64,000 bases of DNA from Staphylococcus pettenkoferi (GTDB taxonomy: Bacteria > Bacillota > Bacilli > Staphylococcales > Staphylococcaceae). Shown in pieces: positions 19,429-28,866 of this stretch. The translations under genes and the position numbers were made by a program. Under the pieces are notes generated by a model, which worked only from the letters and a program-made list of their open reading frames with translations, searched no databases and had not been told where the DNA came from. Where the stretch lies: contig NZ_PPRN01000028.1 in NCBI RefSeq assembly GCF_002902685.1, positions 26,674 to 90,673 on the forward strand, given 5' to 3'. Each line of letters begins with the position of its first letter. The stretch's first letter is position 1.

Positions 19429-19457
19429 AAAATACCAGTAATTGATAATATTTTCAA
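19429..19457 (-). promoter_or_regulatory. fur promoter candidate
   Basis: TTGAAA (-35, 19452-19457) and TATTTT (-10, 19429-19434) on the minus strand, spacer 17 bp, about 70 bases upstream of the fur GTG. Confidence 0.45.
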
Positions 19458-19471
19458 GTTGGTAACATTAT

Positions 19472-20014
19472 TTATTTAGAATGATTATAATTAAGGAGTA
19501 AGTGTTGAAGACCGATGATCGTCTTCGCATCTTCAAATTCCCCATCTTGAAGCATTCCTCGAATTGTATCGATTGAGAATGTGTGTAACTCTAGAAATTC
19601 ATCTTCATCTGGATGCATGTCGCCCTCTTCTACTTGATCAGTAAAGTAAATCGTTAAACGTTCGTTTGAGAATCCAGGTGAACCGTACATATCAGTGACC
19701 CATTCTAAAGATTGTGCTTGATAGCCCGTTTCTTCAGCTAATTCACGTTTAGCAGCTTCTTCGCGGTCTTCATCTTTTTCAAGTTTACCAGCAGGTAGTT
19801 CGAGTAATGGCTTCTCAGCTGGCTTGCGGAACTGTTTCACTAATACGACTTCATTATTAGGTGTGACTGCACATACAGCCACTGCACCGTTGTGAAAGAC
19901 AAGTTCACGTTTAGATGTGTCGCCATTCATCAGTTCTACATTATGTACCTCTACATCGATAATCTGCCCTTGATAAATCTTTTCGCGATGCGTTGTTTTT
20001 TCATTAAATTCCAT
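19472..20014 (-). CDS. nudF: Nudix hydrolase, ADP-ribose pyrophosphatase type
   Basis: Hydrolyses ADP-ribose and related nucleoside diphosphate derivatives. The 180-residue protein has the complete Nudix box, G-x5-E-x7-REL-x-EE-x-G, within PAGKLEKDEDREEAAKREL (about residues 77-95), and the FRKPAEKPLLELPAGK segment typical of the ADP-ribose subfamily. It sits upstream of fur with its own ribosome binding site (GGAGG). Confidence 0.92.
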   Translation of the reverse strand: MEFNEKTTHREKIYQGQIIDVEVHNVELMNGDTSKRELVFHNGAVAVCAVTPNNEVVLVKQFRKPAEKPLLELPAGKLEKDEDREEAAKRELAEETGYQAQSLEWVTDMYGSPGFSNERLTIYFTDQVEEGDMHPDEDEFLELHTFSIDTIRGMLQDGEFEDAKTIIGLQHLLLNYNHSK

Positions 20015-20277
20015 GATGGTGTTCCTCCTTTAAGTATCTTTAGTCGATTGTTATGGTCTCATTATAGACATTTTTAATCCAATTTGAGAACTAATGTCTA
20101 TCCTGAAAGCTATTTTAAACTACAAATCTGAAACACACGCTTATACAATGTATTGATATTAAGGTAAAATGGGTAAATGATAATGTAGCGTTGCTATAAG
20201 AACATTATGACTGAAAGCGAGCAAGGGAGATGTTCTCATATCGCTCGTGGAACGATGAGAAAGGAGCAAGTGTAGAT

Positions 20278-21192
20278 ATGCAAAAGCGCACTTTAAAAAG
20301 CGGTATTGAACTTTCAGAATTAGGACTCGGTTGCATGAGTCTTGGAACTGACTATCAGCACGCAGAAGGTATCATTGAACGTGCTTTAGATAATGGTATT
20401 ACTTACTTTGATACTGCAGATGTTTACGATAAAGGTGTTAATGAGGAAATTGTGGGTAAAGCACTTAAAAAATATCAAAATCGTGATGATATCGTTATCG
20501 GTACCAAAGTCGGTAACCACCGTCAAGCAGATGGTTCAACATTCTGGGATCCTTCTAAAGATTATATTAAATCAGAAGTCAAAGAATCATTGCGCCGTCT
20601 AGATCTAGATCATTTAGATTTATATCAACTTCACGGAGGTACAATCGATGATCCGTTAGATGAAACGATTAGTGCTTTCGATGAATTGAAACAAGAAGGC
20701 ATTATCCGTGCTTATGGTATTTCTTCAATTCGCCCTAACGTTATCGATTATTACCTTAAACATAGTGATATTGAAACGTTAATGTCTCAATTTAATCTTA
20801 TCGATAACCGACCTGAGTCATTAATGGAAGATGTGAACCAGAAAGATGTAAAAGTGCTTGCACGTGGACCTGTATTCAAAGGTTTACTTACTTCAAATAG
20901 CAATCAAGCACTCGATGATAAGTTTGCAGAGGGTATCTTTGACTATAGCTATCAAGAACTTGGTGAAACGATTGCTTCTATTAAAGAAGTTGAAAGCAAT
21001 TTAACCGCGTTGACTTTCAATTATTTACTAAACCAAAAACCGATGGGCTCTATCATCGTAGGTGCAAGCAGTCCTGAGCAAGTGGATGAAAACGTGAAGA
21101 ACTTTGAACGTGCCAAAGAAATCAGTCGCGATATGGTCAAAGCAGCACGTAATCGCGTTAAGGACGAAGAATATACTAATCATTTACGTTAA
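20278..21192 (+). CDS. Aldo/keto reductase
   Basis: NADPH-dependent oxidoreductase of the AKR superfamily, 304 residues. The catalytic tetrad is visible: Asp and Tyr in TYFDTADVYDKG, Lys in IVIGTKVG and His in DLYQLHGG. The C-terminal phosphate-binding segment SIIVGASSPEQVDENV is also present. Substrate unknown. The ATG at 20278 follows AAAGGAGCAAG; an upstream in-frame ATG at 20230 lacks a site. Monocistronic, followed by a dispersed repeat that may act as terminator. Confidence 0.9.
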   Translation: MQKRTLKSGIELSELGLGCMSLGTDYQHAEGIIERALDNGITYFDTADVYDKGVNEEIVGKALKKYQNRDDIVIGTKVGNHRQADGSTFWDPSKDYIKSEVKESLRRLDLDHLDLYQLHGGTIDDPLDETISAFDELKQEGIIRAYGISSIRPNVIDYYLKHSDIETLMSQFNLIDNRPESLMEDVNQKDVKVLARGPVFKGLLTSNSNQALDDKFAEGIFDYSYQELGETIASIKEVESNLTALTFNYLLNQKPMGSIIVGASSPEQVDENVKNFERAKEISRDMVKAARNRVKDEEYTNHLR

Positions 21193-21235
21193 TAGTCAAT
21201 TATTAATCATGGTAGTCAACTATGTGAGAATAAAA

Positions 21236-21420
21236 CGACGAAATCAACATAGATTTCCGATTTAATATTTCAGTAATATGAAAATAGCAGCTTCTGTGTA
21301 TGTTTATTATTCAATTACGCAGCAGCTAACTGAACTTGAGATAGCTAGCGCTTTCTCAAGTTCTAGTCATCCTTGCGGGGGCAAGACTACGAAATCCTAG
21401 ATTTCTGTCTTGCTCCCTTT
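21236..21420. repeat. Dispersed intergenic repeat, copy A
   Basis: About 185 bp between the convergent AKR and SDR genes, overlapping the SDR stop region. It begins with CGACGAAATC, passes through an ATTCAAT-TACGCAGCAG block and a CTTGAG/CTCAAG hairpin (about 21335-21360), then an internal GGGGGCAAGACTACGAAATC, and ends with the inverted motif GATTTCTGTCTTGCTCC. Blocks, order and spacing match the copy at 61.2 kb. The last part folds as a long hairpin with a T-rich end. Confidence 0.75.
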
Positions 21421-22167
21421 GTTTTTAAACAATGGACTTGCTATTTTTTCGATGAATCGTGGAGCTAAGTTGTATAATTTTAACAGTAAGCGCATCCATC
21501 TTGGTCGGTTAATTTCATTTTTTCTTAAATGCATTCCTATGATGATGTCTTGTGTTAATATTTCTGGTTCAATCATGAGCTTATGAAATTGTTCTTGATA
21601 ACGTCCGGAGGGATCTGCTTTTTGATGAAAAGGTGTTCGTATCGGACCTGTGTTGACCGTCATAACGTGATAGTTAGGATATTCAAGACGTAGCGCATTC
21701 ATTAATTGGTAGAAAGCAATTTTACTCGCGCCATAGTGAGCTGCATAGGCTTGTGTAGCGAAACCTGCTTGACTACCAATACCTACGATAGATGCATTGT
21801 TTTTAAGAAAAGGCTGAAGCGTTTGGAATAATAAATTGAAATGCACCACATTAACTTGGTAAGTCTCAAGCATTTCTTCATTAGTATGTGCTTCAATTCC
21901 TTTAAAATAGCCTACACCTGAACAATAGATGAACCCATCCAACGACGTATGGTTGAGATGAGAAGCTACTGCTTTAATTGAGTCGGGATCTAACATGTCG
22001 CATGGAACAATTTGAAGTTGATCATCTTGCAGTTCTAAGTTGAGTCCGCGCATCTTCTCAATATTGCGTACTAAGGCGATGACTTTATGCCCATCATGTA
22101 ATAATTGTTTCACGAGTGTTAGACCGAGTCCGCTCGTCGCGCCAGTTATAATATATGTTTGTTGCAT
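21397..22167 (-). CDS. Short-chain dehydrogenase/reductase
   Basis: Classical SDR of 256 residues: NAD(P) motif TGATSGLG (about 7-14), NNASIVGIGS strand and catalytic YxxxK as HYGASK (about 145-150). Substrate unknown. The start is the ATG at 22167 (MQQTYIITG) behind AAAGGGGTG; the longer frame to 22209 includes that site. The C-terminus is basic. It is divergent from proC. Its 3' end touches the dispersed repeat. Confidence 0.88.
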   Translation of the reverse strand: MQQTYIITGATSGLGLTLVKQLLHDGHKVIALVRNIEKMRGLNLELQDDQLQIVPCDMLDPDSIKAVASHLNHTSLDGFIYCSGVGYFKGIEAHTNEEMLETYQVNVVHFNLLFQTLQPFLKNNASIVGIGSQAGFATQAYAAHYGASKIAFYQLMNALRLEYPNYHVMTVNTGPIRTPFHQKADPSGRYQEQFHKLMIEPEILTQDIIIGMHLRKNEINRPRWMRLLLKLYNLAPRFIEKIASPLFKNKGSKTEI

Positions 22168-22394
22168 TGTCACACCCCTTTTCCTATTGAATCTTATATC
22201 CCTTATCATAACTTATTAAAGCGTGAAAACTAAAATAATTATTGTGTAGAAATAGCGGTTGAAGCCTGTCCTCTATATGATAGCTCATGCTTCAACTCAT
22301 CGTCTCTCTCAGATTAAGTAAACGTTTCCACTAGCCTAATATAATATCTGTGTTACTATAGAAACATATTGTAAGGAGGTAGTGATACAACGTT

Positions 22395-23225
22395 ATGAAA
22401 TTAGTATTCTATGGTGCTGGAAATATGGCACACGCAATTTTTACTGGAATCGTGAATTCCAATGTAGTGAAATCTGAGAATATTTATTTGACGAACCGTT
22501 CAAATGAAGACGCTTTAAAGAAACATGCAGAAGAACTTGGCGTTCAATATAGTTATGACGACGAGGCTTTATTGAAAGATGCGGACTATGTCTTCCTAGG
22601 TACGAAACCGTATGACTTTGATAATCTTGCAGATCGTATTAGACCGCATATTAATGAGGATAATCGTTTCATTTCTATCATGGCAGGACTACCTATTTCA
22701 TACATTCAAGAACAACTTGGAACGTCTAATCCAAATGCTCGCATCATGCCTAATACCAATGCGCATGTCGGTCATTCAGTAACTGGCATTAGCTTCTCAA
22801 ATAACTTTGGACCGAAATCTAAAGAGGAAGTTCATGAGTTAATCAATGCCTTTGGTTCTGTTATCGAAGTGCCAGAAGATCAGTTACATCAAGTAACAGC
22901 GATTACCGGAAGCGGTCCAGCTTTCCTATATCACGTCTTTGAACAATACGTGACAGCGGGTACACGTCTTGGACTTGAGAAATCTCAAGTTGAAGAGTCA
23001 ATTCGTAACCTTATCATCGGAACAAGTAAGATGATTGAACGTTCTGAACTAGGTATGGATCAATTGCGTAAAAATATTACGTCTAAAGGCGGTACAACAC
23101 AAGCAGGTTTAGATGCTTTATCTCAATACGATATAGAAAGTATCTTTGAAGATTGCTTAAAAGCTGCTGTGGATCGTAGTGTTGAACTCGCTTCACAAGA
23201 TGACGACGATGATGACGACGATTAA
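22395..23225 (+). CDS. proC: Pyrroline-5-carboxylate reductase
   Basis: Last step of proline synthesis: NAD(P)H reduction of 1-pyrroline-5-carboxylate. The 276-residue protein begins MKLVFYGAGNMA (dinucleotide motif) and has the family signature around ITGSGPAFLYH and TSKGGTTQAGLDAL. The C-terminus ends in eight consecutive Asp residues, encoded by mixed GAT/GAC codons, which look like a simple-repeat extension. The ATG follows AAGGAGG. Transcribed alone, with a strong terminator. Confidence 0.95.
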   Translation: MKLVFYGAGNMAHAIFTGIVNSNVVKSENIYLTNRSNEDALKKHAEELGVQYSYDDEALLKDADYVFLGTKPYDFDNLADRIRPHINEDNRFISIMAGLPISYIQEQLGTSNPNARIMPNTNAHVGHSVTGISFSNNFGPKSKEEVHELINAFGSVIEVPEDQLHQVTAITGSGPAFLYHVFEQYVTAGTRLGLEKSQVEESIRNLIIGTSKMIERSELGMDQLRKNITSKGGTTQAGLDALSQYDIESIFEDCLKAAVDRSVELASQDDDDDDDD

Positions 23226-23259
23226 AGTCATCACTAACTAATAGTATTATAAATAATAG

Positions 23260-23307
23260 AACTCCCTTCAATAGATGTTGAATCGGCACCTATTGAAGGG
23301 AGTTTAG
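23260..23307. terminator. proC terminator
   Basis: Perfect 15-bp arms AACTCCCTTCAATAG/CTATTGAAGGGAGTT (23260-23274 with 23290-23304), T-rich on the right and A-rich on the left. It may also serve the convergent rnz. Confidence 0.85.
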
Positions 23308-23387
23308 TTATTGAGACAATAGTGGTATTGAAAGTGTGTTGTTGCATTATGAGAAAGCATTTTACTCACTTAAATTAACTGCGAAGT

Positions 23388-24308
23388 TTAAAATTGATAG
23401 CTATCGAAGTCTTGGACAATATCGAAATGAAGCTCAGGATATTGCAAGTGCAATTGACCTTCAAGCTCTGTGACATCATCTAAATTATAACGATTGCTGA
23501 TATGAGTGATTAAACCGTGTTTGACCTGTGCATTGGCCATTAATTGAAAGACGTCAGCTACGTGTGAATGATGATAATTATTCGCGAGTGTACGGTCCCC
23601 TTCTAGATAGGTTCCCTCGTGTACCATCACATCTGCATGATGCGCAAGTGTTGTTTCGTTGGCACATGGCTTCGTATCACCAAAGATAGCAACGATGGGG
23701 CCTCGCTTCGCCGGTCCTTTAAAATCTTTAGAATCGTATAATTGCCCTGCGTGTTCGAACGTTTCCTCTGATTTCACTTGTTGGTATTTGGGTCCGGGTT
23801 CTAAACCAATTCGTTTGAGCGCTTCAACATCGATGGTTCCTGGAGTCGATGGGGCTTCAATACGGTAACCAAATGAAATGATTCCGTGATTAAGTATTTG
23901 TGCTGTAACTTCGAAGCCGTGGTGTTGATAGGATAACTCATTGTCTATTTCAATAAACGTGAGTGGATAGTTTAATTTGGAGGCCGATAAGTCTAATGCA
24001 GTCTCAACGAATGATTTAATTCCTTTAGGTCCTATAATAGTGAGCGGTTTGCCCTCACCGCCTTGGAAAGAGCGGCTCGTCAAGAGACCTGGCAATCCAA
24101 AGATGTGATCACCGTGCATATGTGTGATAAAAATATGATCTACTTTACCTAATTTAATTGAATGATGTAGAATCTGATGTTGCGTACCTTCCCCTACATC
24201 AAATAGCCAAATATGATTGGTATATGGTTCTAAATTAAGGGCCATCGCTTGGGTATTACGTTCTTTCGTAGGTAGACCAGCGCTAGTCCCGAAGAATGTG
24301 ATTTCCAT
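23388..24308 (-). CDS. rnz: Ribonuclease Z
   Basis: Zinc endonuclease that cleaves the 3' trailer of tRNA precursors lacking encoded CCA. The 306 residues show the metallo-beta-lactamase motif [13 protein letters not shown] (about 61-73), the Asp in FGDTKPC, and the final metal His in LITHISNRY. The start is the ATG at 24308 (MEITFFGT), nine bases after GGAGG; the other in-frame ATGs are too close to or include that site. Monocistronic, divergent from zwf. Confidence 0.95.
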   Translation of the reverse strand: MEITFFGTSAGLPTKERNTQAMALNLEPYTNHIWLFDVGEGTQHQILHHSIKLGKVDHIFITHMHGDHIFGLPGLLTSRSFQGGEGKPLTIIGPKGIKSFVETALDLSASKLNYPLTFIEIDNELSYQHHGFEVTAQILNHGIISFGYRIEAPSTPGTIDVEALKRIGLEPGPKYQQVKSEETFEHAGQLYDSKDFKGPAKRGPIVAIFGDTKPCANETTLAHHADVMVHEGTYLEGDRTLANNYHHSHVADVFQLMANAQVKHGLITHISNRYNLDDVTELEGQLHLQYPELHFDIVQDFDSYQF

Positions 24309-24393
24309 GCACATGTGCCTCCTTTTCGACAACATTTTATCACAAAGTGAAATAGAATAAATAGTTAGAACTCAACAATTAAGCAAAAAGGTA

Positions 24394-24421
24394 TGTACAA
24401 ATTTAGCTATTGTTTTATAAT
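24394..24421 (+). promoter_or_regulatory. zwf promoter
   Basis: TGTACA (-35, 24394-24399) and TATAAT (-10, 24416-24421), spacer 16 bp, about 35 bases upstream of the zwf start codon. Confidence 0.55.
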
Positions 24422-24455
24422 GATTAAAGATTAAAAAAGAATTGAGGTTTTAATC

Positions 24456-25940
24456 TTGAGTACTAGCAATAAGAACATCCCATGTTTGATTACGATATTT
24501 GGTGCTACTGGTGACTTGAGTCATCGTAAACTCTTTCCGTCGCTCTTCCATCTTTATCAACAAGATAATTTGAACGAACAAATCGCAATTATTGGGATTG
24601 GTCGTCGTTCATTGACTAATGATGACTTTCGTGAACAAGTGAAAGCTTCAATTGAGCGTTATGTAACGAATACAGAACACCTCGAACATTTCATGGAACA
24701 TGTCTTCTACCATGAGCATGATGTGAATGACGAAGCAAGTTATGATGAATTGCTCGAGTTCAGCAATGACTTGGATGAGCGTTTCGAACTAGGTGGCAAT
24801 CGGTTATTCTACTTAGCTATGGCGCCGAAATTCTTTGGTATCATTTCTGACTATCTGAAATCTTCTGGTCTAACGCAGACAGATGGTTTCAAACGCTTAG
24901 TCATTGAGAAACCGTTCGGCAGTGACTTGGCTTCAGCTGAAGAGTTGAACAACCAAATTCGCCGTTCATTTAAAGAAGAAGAGGTTTACCGTATTGACCA
25001 CTATTTAGGCAAAGATATGGTTCAGAATATCGAAGTGTTGCGTTTTGCTAACGCGATGTTTGAACCGCTTTGGAACAATAAATATATTTCTAACATCCAA
25101 GTTACCTCTTCAGAAATTCTCGGTGTCGAAGATCGTGGTGGTTATTATGAATCAGCCGGCGCTTTAAAAGATATGGTGCAGAACCACATGCTGCAAATGG
25201 TAGCCTTATTAGCGATGGAACCACCGATTAGTCTTAAAAGTGAAGATATTCGAGCTGAAAAAGTAAAAGTACTTAAATCGTTACGCAAATTAGAACCTGA
25301 AGAAGTTAGCCATAACTTTGTTCGAGGTCAATATGATGCAGGTACGATTAACGGTGTGGAAGTGCCTAAATATCGCGATGAAGATCGTGTAGCAGAAGAT
25401 TCTGATACGCCTACTTTTGTAGCAGGTAAATTACGTATTGATAATTTCCGCTGGGCTGGCGTACCATTCTATATTCGTACAGGAAAACGTATGAAGAGTA
25501 AGACCATTCAGGTCGTCGTAGAGTTTAAAGAGGTTCCACTCAACCTGTATTATGAAACAGATAAAAAGTTAGATTCTAATTTACTCGTGATTAATATCCA
25601 ACCGAATGAAGGTGTGTCACTACACCTTAACGCGAAGAAAAATGTGCAAGGTATTGAAACAGAACCTGTACAACTCTCATTCTCTATGAGTGCTCAAGAT
25701 AAAATGAATACAGTCGACGCCTACGAGAATTTATTGTTCGACTGCCTCAAAGGCGATGCGACAAACTTTACACATTGGGAAGAATTGAAATCGACATGGA
25801 AATTTGTCGATGCAATTCAGGAAGAATGGACACAAACACCACCTGATTTCCCGGATTATGAAGCAGGTACCAATGGACCGCTTGAAAGTGAATTATTATT
25901 AAGTAGAGACGGTTTCCACTGGTGGGAAGATGTACAATAA
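24456..25940 (+). CDS. zwf: Glucose-6-phosphate 1-dehydrogenase
   Basis: First enzyme of the oxidative pentose phosphate pathway; makes NADPH and 6-phosphogluconolactone. The 494-residue protein has the N-terminal FGATGDLSHRKL nucleotide motif (about 14-25) and the signature RIDHYLGKDMVQN (about 178-190) with the active-site His. The start is a TTG at 24456 with a weak TTGAGG element upstream. The next pathway dehydrogenase, gnd, is 1.4 kb away; only an AraC-type regulator lies between. Confidence 0.97.
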   Translation: MSTSNKNIPCLITIFGATGDLSHRKLFPSLFHLYQQDNLNEQIAIIGIGRRSLTNDDFREQVKASIERYVTNTEHLEHFMEHVFYHEHDVNDEASYDELLEFSNDLDERFELGGNRLFYLAMAPKFFGIISDYLKSSGLTQTDGFKRLVIEKPFGSDLASAEELNNQIRRSFKEEEVYRIDHYLGKDMVQNIEVLRFANAMFEPLWNNKYISNIQVTSSEILGVEDRGGYYESAGALKDMVQNHMLQMVALLAMEPPISLKSEDIRAEKVKVLKSLRKLEPEEVSHNFVRGQYDAGTINGVEVPKYRDEDRVAEDSDTPTFVAGKLRIDNFRWAGVPFYIRTGKRMKSKTIQVVVEFKEVPLNLYYETDKKLDSNLLVINIQPNEGVSLHLNAKKNVQGIETEPVQLSFSMSAQDKMNTVDAYENLLFDCLKGDATNFTHWEELKSTWKFVDAIQEEWTQTPPDFPDYEAGTNGPLESELLLSRDGFHWWEDVQ

Positions 25941-25972
25941 ACAATGGAATAAATATTGATATCAATTGAGAA

Positions 25973-26011
25973 CCTGCAGAAGGATACGAATGATTCTTCT
26001 GCAGGCTTTTT
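25973..26011 (+). terminator. zwf terminator
   Basis: Perfect 10-bp stem CCTGCAGAAG/CTTCTGCAGG (25973-25982 with 25996-26005) followed by a T5 run, 33 bases beyond the zwf stop. Confidence 0.9.
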
Positions 26012-26140
26012 CATATTGTTAAAGGATGATACTTGTGAACGCTAGAATCTCCTCTCATTTCCTCACTACCATTATTACTTTTTATCTGAAAAAGGAATGT
26101 GTTAAAGTAAAACAGTATGCGAATCGCTGAAAATTATCAA

Positions 26141-26182
26141 TTTCTAAAGAAATGTCGTTTCAAAGATGTTTCTTGTAAGAAA
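26141..26182 (+). promoter_or_regulatory. Paired palindromes upstream of the AraC regulator
   Basis: Two related inverted repeats, TTTCTAAAGAAA (26141-26152) and TTTCTTGTAAGAAA (26169-26182), centres 29 bp apart, stand 70-110 bases before the regulator gene. Such pairs are often operators, here possibly autoregulatory. In the 312 bp between zwf and this gene I otherwise see only the zwf terminator and a TAGAAT -10 candidate at 26189. Confidence 0.35.
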
Positions 26183-26252
26183 ATGATGTAGAATATAACT
26201 AATTGAGTTTATAGTGCTTGCTTACAAGCATAGATTTATAGGAGTGAAAGTA

Positions 26253-27122
26253 TTGGACGTTATCAAGCAAATTCAACAAGCTATTATACATATCGAGGAT
26301 CATTTGCTAGAATCATTTCAATTACAAGAATTAAGTGATTACGTTGGCCTTTCACCTTACCATCTCGATCAGTCTTTTAAAATGATAGTCGGTCAATCAC
26401 CAAGCGAATACGCTAAAGCACGCAGAATGACACTTGCGGCTAAAGATGTGATGGCCCACTCTGGTCGCGTGGTAGATGTTGCTAAGAAATATCATTACGC
26501 CTCTGCGAATGACTTTGCGAATGATTTCAGCGACTTTCACGGTATCTCTCCTATTCAAGTCAATACAAAAAAAGATGAATTGAAGATGCAACAGAGAGTT
26601 TACATTAAGTTATCTACAACAGAACGGGCGCCATATACTTATCGCCTCGAACGACAGAAAGATATCCCACTCGTAGGACATGCGCGTTTTATTGATGCTG
26701 AAGATATTGAGAATCCATTCAAAGTGCCAGATTTTATTGAGGATTTGTTGGTAGAGGGATATATTAAAGATTTGCAGCGTTATAACGATATTGCGCCTCA
26801 CGAGTTGTTTGTGATTAGTTGTCCTTTAGACAATGGTATGGAAATATTTGTGGGTGTGCCGAGTGAACGCTATCCAAGCCACTTAGAAAGCCGTTTCCTC
26901 CCAGAGCGTCAATATGCGAAGTTTAACCTTCAAGGCTCGATGGATTACGTGGTGAACGAAGCTTGGTACTATATTGAAACGAGTCTACAGATGACGTTAC
27001 CTTATGAGCGTAACAGCCTTTACGTAGAGGTTTATCCTTTTAATATTGATTTCAATGATGATTTAACTAAAATTCAATTATGGTTACCTGTTGATCAAGA
27101 TGCATACAATGAAGAAGATTGA
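26253..27122 (+). CDS. AraC-family regulator with C-terminal effector domain
   Basis: About 289 residues. The N-terminal 100 residues hold two helix-turn-helix motifs (FQLQELSDYVGLSPYHLDQSF; KYHYASANDFANDFSDFHG) as in Rob/SoxS-like members. The rest resembles the GyrI-like effector-binding fold (ERQYAKFNLQGSMDYVVNEAWYYIETS; YVEVYPFNIDF). I prefer the TTG at 26253 (MDVIKQIQQ) because TAGGAGTG precedes it; an ATG-type start at 26214 lacks a site. Effector unknown. It lies between zwf and gnd. Confidence 0.85.
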   Translation: MDVIKQIQQAIIHIEDHLLESFQLQELSDYVGLSPYHLDQSFKMIVGQSPSEYAKARRMTLAAKDVMAHSGRVVDVAKKYHYASANDFANDFSDFHGISPIQVNTKKDELKMQQRVYIKLSTTERAPYTYRLERQKDIPLVGHARFIDAEDIENPFKVPDFIEDLLVEGYIKDLQRYNDIAPHELFVISCPLDNGMEIFVGVPSERYPSHLESRFLPERQYAKFNLQGSMDYVVNEAWYYIETSLQMTLPYERNSLYVEVYPFNIDFNDDLTKIQLWLPVDQDAYNEED

Positions 27123-27147
27123 TCATTAGATAACTATATATTATAAA

Positions 27148-27213
27148 AAGAACGTCAATTTCTATATTTCTAAGATTATTCTGGTGATCTTAGTTATAGA
27201 AATTGACGTTTTT
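27148..27213 (+). terminator. Terminator of the AraC regulator gene
   Basis: Long stem: AACGTCAATTTCTATA (27151-27166) with TATAGAAATTGACGTT (27195-27210), with an inner CTAAGAT/ATCTTAG helix, followed by TTTT. Confidence 0.85.
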
Positions 27214-27335
27214 TAGTGCGCATCAGGTCGTGCTAGGATGATTTATGTCTATCACTTAAATGCGTAGCTACGACTTCTCAAGCTTCTAACGGTGAAATAT
27301 TCATTTTAAATTCACAACACGCGTGCACATCTTAC

Positions 27336-27370
27336 AAAAAAGACAGTGAAACCAACCTGATTTCACTGCC
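27336..27370 (-). terminator. gnd terminator
   Basis: Stem GACAGTGAAA/TTTCACTGCC (27342-27351 with 27361-27370), followed on the minus strand by T6, 13 bases after the gnd stop. Confidence 0.85.
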
Positions 27371-27382
27371 CAGCTATCTTTC

Positions 27383-28792
27383 TTATTCGTCTACCCATTC
27401 AGTGTGGAAGACGCCGTCCATATCTTTACGTGCATACGTGTGTGCACCGAAGTAGTCACGTTGCGCTTGAATCAAGTTCGCAGGTAAATCCTCTGAGCGA
27501 TAACTATCGTAGTAGTTAATGCTTGCAGAAAAGCCTGGTGTAGCAATACCATTTTGTACTGCTGTACCAACCACTTCACGTAAAGCACCTTGGTAGTTTG
27601 TAACGATATCTTTGAAATAAGGATCTAATAAGAGATTTTGTAAGTTTGCATCTTTATCATACGCATCTTTGATTTTTTGTAAAAATTGCGCACGAATAAT
27701 ACAACCTTCTCTCCAAATCATCGCAAGTTCGCCTAATTGTAAGTTCCATTCATTTTCCATGCTTGCGCGACGCATTTGAGCGAAACCTTGCGCATAAGAA
27801 CAAATTTTACTCATATATAAGGCTTTACGAATTTTTTCTAAAAAGGCTTCTTTGTCCCCATTGAATGCGGCTTCAGGACCTTCTAATTGTTTAGACGCAT
27901 TCACGCGTTCTTCTTTAAGCGAAGAAATGAAACGTGCGAAGACAGATTCAGTGATAATCGTCAATGGAATACCCAGTTCAAGTGCGTTGATTGACGTCCA
28001 TTTACCTGTCCCTTTTTGACCAGCTGTGTCCATAATTTTTTCTACTAAAGGTTCGTTCGTTTCGTCATCAATTTTAGTAAAGATGTTACCTGTAATTTCA
28101 ATAAGGTAGCTTGATAGCTCTCCCATGTTCCACTCTTTAAATGTTTGTGAAATTGCTTCATGTGACATGCCGAGCAAGTCTTTCATCATCACATAACTTT
28201 CAGCGATGAGTTGCATGTCTGCGTACTCAATACCATTGTGCACCATCTTCACATAATGGCCTGCACCATTAGGGCCGATGTAAGCAACGCATGGTGCCCC
28301 GTCATCAGCTTTAGCAGAAATATCACTTAAGATATGTTTCACTTTCTCGTAAGCTTGTTGTTGACCACCAGGCATAAGTGACGGACCAGTTAGTGCGCCG
28401 ATTTCACCACCTGAAACGCCCATTCCGATAAAGTTAATACCGCTCGCTGCGAGATTGCGGTTACGGCGAATTGTGTTTTGATAATTTGTATTACCGCCAT
28501 CGATTAAGATGTCATCATCATCGAGTAGTGGGAGTATACTATCGATTGTCGCATCTGTAGCGGGACCAGCTTTGACCATTAATAATATTTTACGTGGTTT
28601 TTCTAAAGATTGTACAAACTCTTCAATAGAATACGTAGGATGGATTTGTTTACCTGCTGATTCTTTAACCATTTGTTCAGTCTTTTCAGGAGAACGGTTA
28701 AAGACCGATACACTGTAGCCGCGAGATTCAATATTCCAAGCTAGGTTCTTACCCATTACGGCTAAGCCTACTACACCAATTTGTTGTGCCAT
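27383..28792 (-). CDS. gnd: 6-phosphogluconate dehydrogenase, decarboxylating
   Basis: Third step of the oxidative pentose phosphate pathway, giving ribulose 5-phosphate, CO2 and NADPH. The 469-residue protein has the N-terminal [21 protein letters not shown] motif, the [11 protein letters not shown] substrate loop, [20 protein letters not shown] with the catalytic Lys and Asn, and the C-terminal [11 protein letters not shown]. Length is normal. Monocistronic, with a strong terminator. Confidence 0.97.
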   Translation of the reverse strand: MAQQIGVVGLAVMGKNLAWNIESRGYSVSVFNRSPEKTEQMVKESAGKQIHPTYSIEEFVQSLEKPRKILLMVKAGPATDATIDSILPLLDDDDILIDGGNTNYQNTIRRNRNLAASGINFIGMGVSGGEIGALTGPSLMPGGQQQAYEKVKHILSDISAKADDGAPCVAYIGPNGAGHYVKMVHNGIEYADMQLIAESYVMMKDLLGMSHEAISQTFKEWNMGELSSYLIEITGNIFTKIDDETNEPLVEKIMDTAGQKGTGKWTSINALELGIPLTIITESVFARFISSLKEERVNASKQLEGPEAAFNGDKEAFLEKIRKALYMSKICSYAQGFAQMRRASMENEWNLQLGELAMIWREGCIIRAQFLQKIKDAYDKDANLQNLLLDPYFKDIVTNYQGALREVVGTAVQNGIATPGFSASINYYDSYRSEDLPANLIQAQRDYFGAHTYARKDMDGVFHTEWVDE

Positions 28793-28866
28793 GTTACTTA
28801 CCTCTCTTATCTTAAAATATTCGATATAATTGTATCATACTACCGCTTATTCATCACTTAATGAAT

